A DNA stretch of 20,534 nt from Sanguinoderma infundibulare (GCA_032821775.1 JAVLRN010000061.1:1-20534), one strand, 5' to 3'; counted from the first letter of the stretch, positions 1 through 8,637 are shown. The notes: generated from the letters alone by a model not told the origin. Numbers and translations: made by a program.

Positions 1-1265
1 GTGTTTCATTGTTTTTAGGTCACTGAAGAGATAATGCTGACATGAGTAACGTAAAAAGAAGTTATAATACTTCTCGCCGAATACGAAAGGGTTATAAGGA
101 AAGGTTAAACCACCTTATTTTAAAGCGGCCTCTAAGGAATCAAAACCAAAGTTTTGTCTGATGAGTATGAATTAGAAAGTCCAATTTTATATTTAATTTT
201 ATTAAATTTAAATAAGGACCGGGAAAAGAATATATTATTAACTACCGTACCCTAAACCGACACAGGTTCGTAAGTAGAGAATACTAAGGCGTAGAGCTAA
301 AAGTTGTTAAGGAACTCGGCAAGTTCTCCTCATAAGTTTGACGATAAGAGGAACCCTTTTTATTAAAGGGTGGCACAAAATCGGAGGCCCCGACTGTTTA
401 CTAAAAACACAATTCAGAGCAATGATGAAAAATCATAGTATTCTGGATGAAATTTGCCCAATGCCATTAACATAAGAGAGGTTATGGGTAACTGTAACTG
501 ATTGAAAGTCTGGTTAATAGCGGTCTTAACTATGAGGATCCAAAGGTAGCAAAATAAATTGGCCATTAAATGTGGTCTGGTATCAATAGTGTAACGATGG
601 TCTCACTGTCTCTACAACTTGCTCAGTGAAATTGAATTACCCGTGCAGATGCGGGTTGCCTCCAGGTGGACGGGAAGACCCTATGCAGCTTTACTGTAGT
701 TAGCTATCATATTGATCTACAACAACCTTAGTTAATAGGAATTAGGGATGTCGATAGACGTAAAATGGAATACCTTCTGACTTTGGTTGGGTTAATATTT
801 ACCTTTTTAATTTTTCATATATTAATTATATTTTATTTTATTTTATTTTATTTAGTTATAGAATATTATTTTTTATATTTAATATGTGGGATTGGAATCT
901 TATAAGGGATAGGTGGCTAATTGGCAGTTTGACTGGGGCGGTCGTCTTTGATAAAGTAGCAAAGTACATCCAAAGATATTTATTTATAAAAACATCTTTA
1001 AAAAAGATACTCACTAAAAATCATAGTATCTGTATAAACTATGAAGGAATATAAATTATTATATTTTTAATATTAACATAAGGTATAGCTAGAAAATTGA
1101 ATGGAAATCAATCAACCAGTGTGAAAGGTTGTAATCGGCGTAATGGCGGAAAGCATGCCTAACTGAAAGACTTAGAAGTCGAACAGATACGTAAGTAGGG
1201 CATAGTGACCCTTCGCTATATTATGGAATAGACGGGGATCAATCGATAAAAGTTACGCTAGGGAT
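1..1265 (+). rRNA. rnl: Large-subunit rRNA, exon a (5' part lies outside the window)
   Basis: This is the mitochondrial LSU rRNA from roughly E. coli 23S position 1260 to U2449. Recognisable conserved stretches are the domain III/IV segment with GACATGAGTAACG (about 39-51), ACCGTACCCTAAACCGACAC (244-263), AACTCGGCAAGTTCTCC (313-329), GGTAGCAAAATAAATTGGCC (545-564) and GACGGGAAGACCCTATGCAG (669-688). An AT-only expansion at about 805-885 replaces a variable helix. The exon ends in TAGGGAT, the 5' half of the omega insertion site. The window edge truncates the 5' part. Boundaries were set by homology to bacterial 23S, the U-ending 5' exon rule and the P1 helix of the following intron. Confidence 0.96.
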
Positions 1266-1478
1266 AAATTGTTGTCCCTAATACTAAAAAAGTAAATAAA
1301 ACTGGGTGAATTGCAAGGACTACTTAAGACTTTTAAAATAAATTAAGTTAATTTGCAGCGAAGCTCATTTCGGCATCACTTATTTCATTATTTAAGTGTG
1401 AAGTGAGAACGTTCAACGACTAGAAAGTGAGTTATGCTAAACAATAATCTTTCCAAGAGCGCCCAGCATCTCTATTGC

Positions 1479-1530
1479 TTTTCTTTTCATATTACATGTA
1501 CCCAAAGGAAAAATATTTAAATTTAAAATG
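1479..1530 (+). repeat. Leader repeat copy 1, upstream of the I-SceI-like ORF
   Basis: The stretch has the layout TTTTCTTTTCATATTA, four unlike bases, TACCCAAAGGA, then an AT spacer with AATATTTAAA, then ATGAAT. The second copy precedes nad4L at 8320-8373. Two unrelated genes share the sequence right up to the start codon, so it is either a translation or processing signal or a captured nad4L leader. The match is seen directly; the role is inferred. Confidence 0.75.
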
Positions 1531-2210
1531 AATAAAAAATTACTAATAGGACTAAGTCCAAATAGCAAATTAATTAAAGAATACAAAAAATCTTTAACTT
1601 CTTTAACCACTCTTCAATTGGAGGCTTCAATAGGTTTAATGCTAGGTGATGCTAGTCTACAAACTCAAAATAAAGCTAAAACTTATAGAATTAAATTTGA
1701 ATGGAGTGATAAATCTAAACCCTATTTACTTCATGTATATAATTTATTTGATGTATGGGTATTATCTAATCCTCATAAAAAAAAATCTAGAGTTAGTTCC
1801 AAAGGAAATCTAGTGGTAAATTGGGGTTTTCAAACTATTAGTCATGAAGCTTTTAATCCTTTAGCTAAATTATTTCTTAATAATAGCAAAAAGGAATATT
1901 AGAATCATTAATAATTAATTATTTAACAGAAAGAGGTTTAGCTTATTGGTTCATGGATGATGGTGGAAAATTAGATTATAATAAAAATTCTAAAAATAGA
2001 AGTATAGTTTTAAATACTCAAAGTTTCACAGATAAAGAAGTTGAAATAATGTCAAAAGAATTAAGAGCAAAATTTAATTTTGAATGTGAATTGAGATCAA
2101 ATAAATCTAAAAAAGTTATTGTTATAAGTAATAATAGCTATCCGTTATTCTATGAACTAGTAAGTCCTCATATTATACCTGAAATGAAATATAAACTTCC
2201 ACAATTATAG
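1528..2210 (+). pseudogene. I-SceI-like LAGLIDADG homing endonuclease (omega type), frameshifted
   Basis: This encodes the endonuclease that would cut intron-less rnl at the omega site and drive intron homing. Its family is the two-motif LAGLIDADG_2 type. It is clearly related along its length to yeast I-SceI: the N-terminal SPNSKLIKEYK, motif 1 GLMLGDASL, the PHKKK/GNLVVNWG region, motif 2 LAYWFMDDGGK, NKNSKNRSIVLNTQSFT and the end PEMKYKLP. The first frame runs from ATG 1528 to a TAG/TAA-terminated end at 1902. The second half resumes in the next frame from about 1893, with YLTERG leading into motif 2 at 1938-1970, and ends at 2210. The break sits at the A5 run near 1888-1892, where one A is missing. 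Both catalytic Asp residues remain. It is probably non-functional, unless the break is a sequencing error or is bypassed by frameshifting. Confidence 0.9.
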
Positions 2211-2313
2211 GAAGAAAGTAAAAATTTAAGACTAAAGAGATGATGACATAGTCTGAACCATTCTGTGAAGGATGGATGTAAAGGATAAAGAACCTTTACG
2301 ATAACATATTTTG

Positions 2314-2364
2314 AACAGGCTGATAGCTGGTGAGAGTACACATTGTCCCGGCTGTTTGGCACCT
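2314..2364 (+). rRNA. rnl: Large-subunit rRNA, exon b (51 nt)
   Basis: This short exon runs from AACAGGCTGATA to CTGTTTGGCACCT, matching E. coli 2450-2500 (AACAGGCUGAUA to GUUUGGCACCU). It contains the equivalent of A2451 in the peptidyl-transferase centre. Introns lie on both sides, so it must be joined by two separate splicing events. The 5' edge follows the terminal G of intron i1; the 3' edge follows the U2500 equivalent. Confidence 0.93.
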
Positions 2365-3683
2365 TAGATATAATTTAAACACATTATATTATTTAAATAT
2401 GAAAATATCTTAGCAGATAAAATAAAAAAAAAGTCCATTAATAAACATTAATGATCGAGGTATAAACCTTTATACTTAAATATAATTATTATTAATAAAT
2501 TTAATAAAAATATTTAATTAGATTAAACATAAAAAAATTTATAAAACAAATAAATAAAAAATTTTATAGGTTAAACCTACTTGATACGATAAATATCTTG
2601 TTTACGCTTAAAATTTATTAAAAATAATTAATAAGCAAAATTTAAATTTAGTTAAACTTAATATGAATAACATCATTAAAGAAATATTTGATTTGTGGGT
2701 AGTCTTCTAGGAGATGCCTCTATCAAAAGAACATTATCTGGAAAAACATATGTAACCTTTGAACAATCTATAAAAAAATCGGAGTATTTAAATCATTTAT
2801 ATAACTTAGTTAAAGAAAATGGGATGCCATTAAAAAAAGAATCTGTTACTACTTATTCTAGAAATGATGAAAGATTTGGAGTTACAAATCAATCATTATA
2901 TTTTAGAACTGAGGCTATTGAAGAATTAAATCCTTTAGCTGACTTGTTTCTAGACGAATCTGGAAAAAAAAGAAAAGAGTACCTCATAACATCTCTGAAC
3001 ATTTAACTCAAAGAGGTTTAGCTCATTGGATCATGGATGATGGTCAAAGAGTTAAGAGAGGAGGTGTAACTTTATGTACTGATAGTTTTAACTCAGAAGA
3101 AGTAGGTATTCTTAGAGAAACTCTAAGAGCAAATTTCAATTTAATTACAAGTATTCATAATAAAAAATCTAGTACTGGGTCAGTGTACGAAAGAATTTAT
3201 GTGAATAAAGATTCATTAGATATGATTAAACCAACATTGATTACACATTTACATGAATCAATGCTTTATAAAGTAAATGTAGAGAAAGTTTTTAAACAAG
3301 ATACAAGATACAAGATACCGAAGGTTTCATAAGTGACTCTGATATAATCTCAGATATAGACATATTTGATATATAATTTTAGTTTATAGCAGATTATACA
3401 TCGGGGAATCTAATTAGAAATAATTATTTAGACATTGGCTATATGCTGGAACACCCTTAGAGCTTTAAGTACTCCGGCTGGAGTTAAAATCTTAAAGATT
3501 GGGCAATCAGCAGGGAAGTTACTTATTTAGGTAATAGCTACTGTAAAATAGGTAACCCCTCAACGACTACACGCCAACATCTAGTGCTAACATAAGGGTA
3601 TTATTATGCTGGATGAAGATATAGTCTAATCTTAATTGAAAGATTAAGCCCTTAGGGGGGTATATTTTATATACTAATAAATG
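2365..3683 (+). mobile_element. Group I intron rnl-i2 (after U2500)
   Basis: The intron lies between TTTGGCACCT and CGATGTCGACTC. It starts after a U and ends with G at 3683. The catalytic core lies 3' of the ORF: P (ATGCTGGAACACCCTTAGAG, 3442-3461), Q (GGGCAATCAGCAGGG, 3501-3515), R (CCTCAACGACTACACG, 3558-3573) and S (GAAGATATAGTCTAATC, 3615-3631). P7 is GACTA/TAGTC. These motifs match nad5-i3 and nad5-i4 closely. I could not find a convincing P1 partner for GCACCT. About 300 AT-rich bases (2365-2662) precede the ORF with nothing recognisable in them. Confidence 0.9.
2663..3332 (+). pseudogene. LAGLIDADG (type 2) homing endonuclease of rnl-i2, broken
   Basis: Two open segments add up to one two-motif LAGLIDADG protein. 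Motif 1 is GSLLGDASI (from about 2698) and motif 2 is LAHWIMDDGQ (3018-3047). The first half lies in the frame of 2695-3006. The second resumes from about 2973 with KRVPHNISEHLTQRG and ends at 3332. The break coincides with the A8 run at 2964-2971, where one A appears to be missing. The natural ATG at 2663 is also out of frame with motif 1, so a second one-base slip lies near 2690-2695. In the motif-1 frame the codon at 2689 is TGA, which would read Trp under code 4. Both motif Asp residues are kept. The ORF precedes the ribozyme core. It is probably dead. Confidence 0.85.
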
Positions 3684-3767
3684 CGATGTCGACTCAACCT
3701 ATCCTCCGGGGGTAGAAGCTTGGAAGGGTTCGGCTGTTCGCCGATTAAAAGGTTACGCGAGTTGGGT
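3684..3767 (+). rRNA. rnl: Large-subunit rRNA, exon c (84 nt)
   Basis: The exon runs from CGATGTCGACTC through GGTTCGGCTGTTCGCC to ACGCGAGTTGGGT, matching E. coli about 2501-2584. It includes the A-loop/P-loop flanking helices. The 3' edge was placed after the first T of the GGGTTT run. That choice makes intron i3 end in G at 4804 and restores the bacterial spacing across the junction exactly. Confidence 0.92.
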
Positions 3768-4804
3768 TTAAATAACACAATATAAAAAATATTCTTAATC
3801 AAAGAAGTGTAAATTTAATGCTAACATATTTTATTAAAAATACACAATACAATGAATAATAATAATAATAATACAATGAATAATAATAATATTAATACTA
3901 ATTTACCATTAGAACTTAACTCAATATTAATAGGTATAATGTTAAGTGATGGAGGATTATATAGATCTTCTCCTACAGCTAATGTTAGATTTGAAATGAG
4001 TTTTGGAGAAAAATATAAATCTTTAGCTTTTCATATTGGTGAATTATTTAAAGATTATATGAGTAATCCAGTAAAACCTATAGAAATTAAAGGTAAAAAT
4101 AAAGTTTATATTAACTATAGACTTAAAACAAAAACTTTACCTGTATTTAATTCATACTATGAAATGTTTTATAAATTTAACCATTTAACAAATAAATATG
4201 TAAAAATAGTTCCAGATAATATACTTGATTTGATGGATCCTATTGTTTTAGCATATTTAATACAAGGAGATGGTAATTTTGACAAGAGTAGGAAAAGAGT
4301 TAGAATTTATACTAATAGTTATCAAAAACTAGAAGTTGAAAATTTAGCTTTGGCTATTAAAACTAAATTAAATATATATACAGCACCACTTCATGATAGA
4401 AAAGATCAATGGATTCTAACTATCGGTGCTAATAATTTAGATTTATTAAGAAAAATAGTTATACCTTATTTTCATTCTACAATGTATTATAGATTAGGTT
4501 TATAATTTATATTGATAATAAGCCCCATCTTATCACGTTGAATAAGATGAAAACTGGATAAATTGCAAGGAACACTGTGTTTAACAGTCAATTTGCAGCC
4601 AAGCGTGAAATAGTGAATAATTGTTTATCCTAAGCAATTAACATTTCTTGAAGGTTTAACGACTAACAGGTGAGTAGCACTAACAATAAACCTGACACGA
4701 ATATCCGGCATTCTATCTTCTTGACATAGGAGAAAGTGAATGATGATGAACAATAACGTGAGTTATTGAAGTAATGAATAAAATGCATTACGATAACATA
4801 ATTG
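3768..4804 (+). mobile_element. Group I intron rnl-i3 (after U2584), P7 looks defective
   Basis: The intron interrupts GAGTTGGGT/TTAATACGACGTGAG. Exon GGGT (3764-3767) can pair with GCCC (4522-4525), which places the ORF inside the P1 loop. P (AAATTGCAAGGAAC, 4560-4573), Q (CAATTTGCAGCCAAGC, 4589-4604) and R (GGTTTAACGACTAAC, 4653-4667) are as in rnl-i1 and cox3-i1. The S element with TAGTCT before TGAAC is not present. Instead GACATAG (4723-4729) is followed by about 17 unrelated bases before TGAAC (4747-4751). P7 would therefore be weak or formed differently. The 3' tail ACGATAACATAATTG is normal for this family. Confidence 0.85.
3852..4505 (+). CDS. LAGLIDADG (type 2) homing endonuclease of rnl-i3, intact
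   Basis: This 217-residue protein is the only uninterrupted endonuclease ORF in the window. Motif 1 is LIGIMLSDGG with Asp33. Motif 2 is LAYLIQGDGNFD with Asp140. Both acidic residues needed for metal-dependent cleavage are present. The spacing of about 107 residues and the C-terminal YYRLGL ending fit the family. The N-terminus is a run of Asn codons (AAT repeats) with two candidate starts, ATG 3852 and ATG 3876; the second would drop the Asn tract. It is freestanding within the P1 loop, not fused to an exon. It would be predicted to cut intron-less rnl near U2584. Whether the protein also acts as a maturase is not visible from sequence. Confidence 0.92.
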   Translation: MNNNNNNTMNNNNINTNLPLELNSILIGIMLSDGGLYRSSPTANVRFEMSFGEKYKSLAFHIGELFKDYMSNPVKPIEIKGKNKVYINYRLKTKTLPVFNSYYEMFYKFNHLTNKYVKIVPDNILDLMDPIVLAYLIQGDGNFDKSRKRVRIYTNSYQKLEVENLALAIKTKLNIYTAPLHDRKDQWILTIGANNLDLLRKIVIPYFHSTMYYRLGL

Positions 4805-5155
4805 TTAATACGACGTGAGTCAGTATGGTCCCTATCTTCTGGAGGGATAAATAGTAAAAAGGGGCAGACCTTCTAGTACGAAAGGATCAATAGGCTGTGT
4901 TTCTCTAGTGTACCAATTGTTTCTTTCTTTTTTTTTTATTAAATTTATTTTATTAAATTTAAAAAGATTTAAGCATAGTTGGGTAGCCACAAACATGATA
5001 GATAAGCGCTGAATGAATATTAAGCAGGAAGCTATCCCCTAGATACTATCTTATTGATTAATTTTTAATCAATATTAATAAGAAATAGAACATTTCTAAA
5101 TAGGATGCAAATGTAAGTGCTGTAAAGTATTTAGTTTAGCATTACTAATTTATTA
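4805..5155 (+). rRNA. rnl: Large-subunit rRNA, exon d and 3' end
   Basis: The exon resumes with TTAATACGACGTGAGTCAG (E. coli 2585 onward). It includes the sarcin-ricin loop strand CTAGTACGAAAGGATC (4873-4888), with near-universal AGTACGA/GAGGACC-type context. A T-rich insertion follows at 4921-4970. The final conserved helices include ATTAAGCAGGAAGCTATCCCC (5018-5038). The last recognisable match is to the bacterial 3' end (GTTTAGCATTACTAAT, about 5133-5148). The exact 3' end is uncertain by roughly 10-20 nt. Confidence 0.9.
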
Positions 5156-5741
5156 TGTAGACTGGATGTTAATAATTGTTATTTTTAATAAAAAATTTTA
5201 AAAACTATAAGCAAGTCAACTTGTTATTAAATAAAAAAATTTTACTTTTTTTTAACTTACTTTATTATATAGATAGAATATGTTATATTCTGTAAGAAAT
5301 TAACTGTTTCTATTCTATTCAATAATTTGTATTCTATTTGTTTAAATAAAATTAAATTAAATTAATAAGTCTAATCTTAATCAAACTTAAATTTAAATTT
5401 GAATTTGAAAATAATCAATCATTTAATTGATTATTTGATAAAGATATCACATTCCCTTTTGCTTAAAATGATAAATTTAAAAATAGTATTTTTTTAAAAT
5501 ACCTTTATAAAATAAAAATTAAAAGAACTAGTATTGATAAAAAAAAAATCAATATTAAATCAAGCAATCATATATTTTTATTATTAATATAAACATTAAT
5601 ATTATAATAAACTATCATTATATTATTATATCTTTATAGATATTACTATGAAGTCATTATTGACAAATTATAAATATGCTAACAGAAAAAAAATTAAATT
5701 TTATTAAATATAACAAAAGTTTAATAAAAAATCAAATAAAT
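5156..5741. other. AT-rich spacer between rnl and cox3
   Basis: No tRNA or coding signal was found. It holds short A/T tracts and small inverted repeats: GAATAT-GTT-ATATTC (5276-5290) and a longer one at 5409-5436. An in-frame extension of cox3 back to ATG 5676 is possible but unlikely to be used. Confidence 0.7.
5409..5436. repeat. Perfect inverted repeat, 11-bp stem with 6-nt loop
   Basis: AAATAATCAAT (5409-5419) and ATTGATTATTT (5426-5436) are exact reverse complements around CATTTA. It lies in the spacer upstream of cox3. It could be an RNA-processing hairpin or simply a product of AT-rich sequence. Confidence 0.7.
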
Positions 5742-6379
5742 ATGTTATTAAACATAAATCGTAATTTATTTCAAAGTTTTCCATTCCATTTAGTGACTAT
5801 ATCTCCATGGCCTATTTTAGTTAGTTTTTCATTATTAAATTTAACAATAGGAGCAGTATTATCAATGCATGGTTATGGTGATTTTACATTTATGTTAGGT
5901 TTAGCTTCAACAGGTTTAGGTATGTTATTATGGTTTAGAGATATAATTTTAGAAGCAACTTATTTAGGTTGTCACACTACTCAAGTACAAAAAGGATTAA
6001 CAATAGGAGTAATCTTATTTATTGTTAGTGAAGTATTTGCATTCTTATCTGTATTCTGGGCATTTTTCCATTCTAGTTTAAGTCCAAGTGTAGAAAATTG
6101 GAGGGGTTTGGCCACCACAAGGAATAGAAGCATTATCAGCATTTGGAATACCATTATTAAATACTTTCTTATTGTTAAGTAGTGGATCAACTATAACATA
6201 CGGACACCATGCATTAATTAAAGGAGATAGAAAAAGAGCAATAATAGGTGGTTTATTAACTATTATCTTAGCTATTGTTTTTACTGCTTTACAATATGTT
6301 GAATATTTTAATGCTACATTTACTATTACTGATTCAGTTTTTGGTACAACATTCTATGCTTCAACAGGTTTACATGGGT
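5742..6379 (+). CDS. cox3: Cytochrome c oxidase subunit 3, exon 1 (contains a one-base frameshift)
   Basis: Cox3 is a core membrane subunit of complex IV in the inner mitochondrial membrane. ATG 5742 was chosen because it starts just before NLFQSFPFHLV, the usual N-terminus, and gives a spliced product of 269 residues, the common fungal length. ATG 5676 would add 22 atypical residues. The segment encodes the N-terminal helices, the LWFRDIILEATYLG region and FWAFFHSSLSPS. The frame then slips: in GTAGAAAATTGG the A4 run (6094-6097) has one A too many for VEIGGVWPPQG. The correct sequence resumes in the next frame with EALSAFGIPLLNTF and continues to STGLHG at the intron. The lesion could be a sequencing error, a decayed copy or a translational frameshift. 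Confidence 0.93.
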
Positions 6380-7620
6380 TAATAAAATTAGCCCCTACCA
6401 AAATAAATAATAAAAATTCCGTATATATTAGAAAAGTTCACTCCGATATTAAAAAAATAGATACATCATTTTTAGAATGGCTTCCAGGTTTTGTAGATGC
6501 TGAAGGTAATTTTAATATTAGTTTGAGAAACTACACAAGTCAAGACAATAAATACAATAGTTTAATACTTACTTTTCAAATAGGTCTTCATCTAGACGAT
6601 TTAGATGTTTTAAAGTTTATACAAAAAAAACTAGGATGCGGAAAAATATCTATTTCGAAAAACAGATGTAATTTTTTTGTCAATGATCAAGCTTCATTAA
6701 TAAATATTATTGTCCCAGTTTTTAATTTAGTTCCATTAAAGAGTTCTAAATATTTTCAGTTTTTAATCTTTGAAAAAGCAGTTAATTTAATTAAAAACAA
6801 AGGTCATCTTACCGATAGTGGAAGAAATGAAATGATAAAGTTTTATCATGAATTAAAAAATCCTTCCATCTATTTAGAGGCAAGTCCAGCCCTATCACAC
6901 TTAAATAAATATTGGTTAGGTGGTTTCGTTGATGGTGATGCCTCATTTTCAGCACATCTTAATAGACCTGTGTTAAAATTTGAAAATCATGTTAAAGAAT
7001 TACCATTATTTAGGGCCATAGTAGACTATTTTTCAATTTGGTAATATAAATATAAATAGTCCTAGAAATAATTCTAACCAAATGGTAACATTAGAATTTA
7101 ACAACATCCATTTTTTAAAAAATGTCATTGTTCCGCTTTTTACTAGTACTAAATTATTAAATAGTAAGAAATTAAAAGATTTTAATGATTTTTGTATTTT
7201 AGTTAATATTTATTATAATGGTTATCATACCATACCGGAAGGTGAATCTTTAGCTAGAGAAATAACAAGTAATTGGAATAATTTTAGATTATCAACTTTT
7301 AAAACATCATTGCCATCTAAAGAAGTCCAAGATTTAATAAAAAGTATCAAATACTATTTAATATTCCTTCACCATATATCATTAAAAATGGTGGCTTAAG
7401 ATTTTATAGAAATACTTTAAAATTAGTATCTGATAAAATAAAAATAACAGCTCTTGATCTTTTAAATAATGAATTCGTTTTTTCAAGCATTAGTGAATGT
7501 AGTAGAATATTACAGATAGATAGATCTATTATAAAAAAATATTTACTTAACGGTCAAATTTACAAAAATTATAGATTTAAATTTAACAGTATTATTTATT
7601 TTGACAGAAAAGAGGGTTAA
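6380..7620 (+). pseudogene. LAGLIDADG (type 1) homing endonuclease with C-terminal NUMOD-like domain, in frame with cox3 exon 1, broken
   Basis: The reading frame continues straight from cox3 exon 1 into the intron, so the endonuclease would be made as a fusion and released by proteolysis, as is typical of such ORFs. Motif 1 is WLPGFVDAEGNFNI (from 6478). Motif 2 is WLGGFVDGDASFSA (from 6913). The frame ends at 7044 because of an extra T in the T5 run 7029-7033. It continues in the next frame (GNINISPRNNSNQ, then the segment to 7399), slips again near 7335-7355, and runs on as IPSPYIIKNGGLRFYRN to the TAA at 7618. The last part (about 7444-7590; SSISECSRILQIDRSIIKKY) looks like a NUMOD1-type helix-turn-helix DNA-binding module. 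The full design would be about 410 residues. It is probably inactive. Confidence 0.85.
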
Positions 7621-7933
7621 TTGCATAGAAACCCTCATCTTAGCGGGAGGACAATTTGCAGCCAAGCTTATATTAAACATAATTATTCTATATATTTTTT
7701 ATATACTTTTCTTTGTTTTTAAGAATAATCATATTTTGTTTTTATTAAAAAAAGAAATAGAATTGTGCAAATAAAGATTAATATTTGAAGGTTCAACGAC
7801 TAGAAAGTGAGTATTTATGTAAACAATAATCTTTCCACGGATCCCCTCCAATAGATTAATCTATTGATGAAATAGTCTGAACAACAGCGTAAGTTGTTGA
7901 AATAATATTAAATGTATTATGATAACAAATTTG
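6380..7933 (+). mobile_element. Group I intron cox3-i1
   Basis: The intron is inserted in the GLHG/LHVIIG codons of cox3, after the first base of the Leu codon. Exon GGGT (6376-6379) pairs with GCCC (6391-6394) as P1, and the intron ends in G at 7933. The core follows the ORF: Q (CAATTTGCAGCCAAGC, 7652-7667), R (GGTTCAACGACTAGAAAG, 7790-7807) and S (GATGAAATAGTCTGAAC, 7866-7882). P7 is GACTA/TAGTC. The core resembles rnl-i1 and rnl-i3, yet the ORF belongs to a different LAGLIDADG family from theirs. Confidence 0.92.
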
Positions 7934-8106
7934 TACATGTTATTATAGGAACAATATTTATTGCAGTAGGTTTCTTTAGAATAATCAATTATCATTTAAC
8001 AAATAGTCACCATATTGGATATGAAGCAAGTATCTTATACTGGCACTTTGTAGATGTGGTATGGTTATTTTTATTTATTGCAGTATATTACTGGGGTGGA
8101 AACTAA
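7934..8106 (+). CDS. cox3: Cytochrome c oxidase subunit 3, exon 2
   Basis: This exon gives the C-terminal part of Cox3. It resumes with [17 protein letters not shown] and ends with [14 protein letters not shown] and YYWGGN, then TAA at 8104. It contains the conserved HFVDVVW helix. The splice phase (one base from exon 1, two from exon 2) rebuilds the Leu codon exactly. The ATG at 7912 lies inside the intron and is not a real start. Confidence 0.95.
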
Positions 8107-8319
8107 TTTATAATTTATAATCTCTATCACCGGTAGAAATAAATAATCTATTAAATAGATAGATATTCAAATAAAAATATTATAAATTATTATTCTATGT
8201 ATAACCATAAAAATATAGTTTAATATTTATATAATTATATTTTATAAAAAAAATCAAAGGGATAAAAATATGAAAACCCTATTTATAAAATAATTTAACA
8301 TAAAATGAAGTAGTCTTCA

Positions 8320-8373
8320 TTTTCTTTTCATATTATTGGTACCCAAAGGATAAGCTAAATATTTAAACCTATG
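8320..8373 (+). repeat. Leader repeat copy 2, upstream of nad4L
   Basis: The same TTTTCTTTTCATATTA / TACCCAAAGGA / AATATTTAAA layout appears as upstream of the rnl-i1 endonuclease (1479-1530), ending at the nad4L start codon. It is the best candidate in the window for a 5'-UTR expression signal. The preceding 8107-8319 is AT-rich spacer with no gene seen. Confidence 0.75.
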
Positions 8374-8637
8374 AATTTATCATTATTTTTATTTTTAATT
8401 GGTGTTTTAGGATTTATTTTAAATAGAAAAAACATAATATTAATGATTATAGCAATAGAAATAATGCTATTAGCTGTAACCTTATTAGTGTTAATAAGTT
8501 CATTTAGTTTTGACGATGCTATCGGACAAAATTTTAGTATCTTTATTATATCAATAGCAGGTGCAGAATCAGTAATAGGTTTAAGTATTTTAGTTGCTTT
8601 TTATAGATTAAGAGGAAATATCTCTTTAAGAACATAA
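8371..8637 (+). CDS. nad4L: NADH dehydrogenase subunit 4L
   Basis: This 88-residue protein has the length and composition of fungal Nad4L, a three-helix membrane subunit of complex I that takes part in proton pumping. The first helix is [13 protein letters not shown]. The second is [20 protein letters not shown], with the conserved Glu in [10 protein letters not shown]. The third is the [17 protein letters not shown] helix with its conserved Glu. The frame is intact. Its TAA stop shares the last A with the ATG of nad5, a one-base overlap usual in fungal mitochondria that suggests coupled translation from one message. A repeated leader lies directly upstream. Confidence 0.97.
   Translation: MNLSLFLFLIGVLGFILNRKNIILMIIAIEIMLLAVTLLVLISSFSFDDAIGQNFSIFIISIAGAESVIGLSILVAFYRLRGNISLRT

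Larger units (their letters stand above)
1266..2313 (+). mobile_element. Group I intron rnl-i1 at the omega site (after U2449)
   Basis: The intron interrupts the conserved TAGGGAT/AACAGGCTGATA sequence of the peptidyl-transferase loop. P1 is visible: exon TAGGGAT (1259-1265) pairs with GTCCCTA (1274-1280), with the expected U-G wobble at the splice site, and the intron ends in G (2313). Core elements follow in order: P (GAATTGCAAGGAC, 1308-1320), Q (AATTTGCAGCGAAGC, 1350-1364), R (GTTCAACGACTAGA, 1411-1424) and S (ACATAGTCTGAAC, 2247-2259). R GACTA and S TAGTC form P7. The ORF sits between R and S, in the P8 loop, the same arrangement as the yeast omega intron. Core motifs and the 3' tail (ACGATAACA..TTG) resemble rnl-i3 and cox3-i1. 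Confidence 0.93.

Noticed and set aside
2168..2362. Minus-strand ORF of 64 codons over the rnl-i1 tail and rnl exon b
   Set aside because: It covers the ribozyme 3' end and rRNA; composition is not protein-like and all genes lie on the other strand.
5676..5741. Extended cox3 N-terminus
   Set aside because: It adds 22 Lys/Asn-rich residues before the conserved start; ATG 5742 gives the normal 269-residue length.
5981..6190. Minus-strand ORF of 69 codons inside cox3
   Set aside because: It is a shadow of the cox3 coding sequence.
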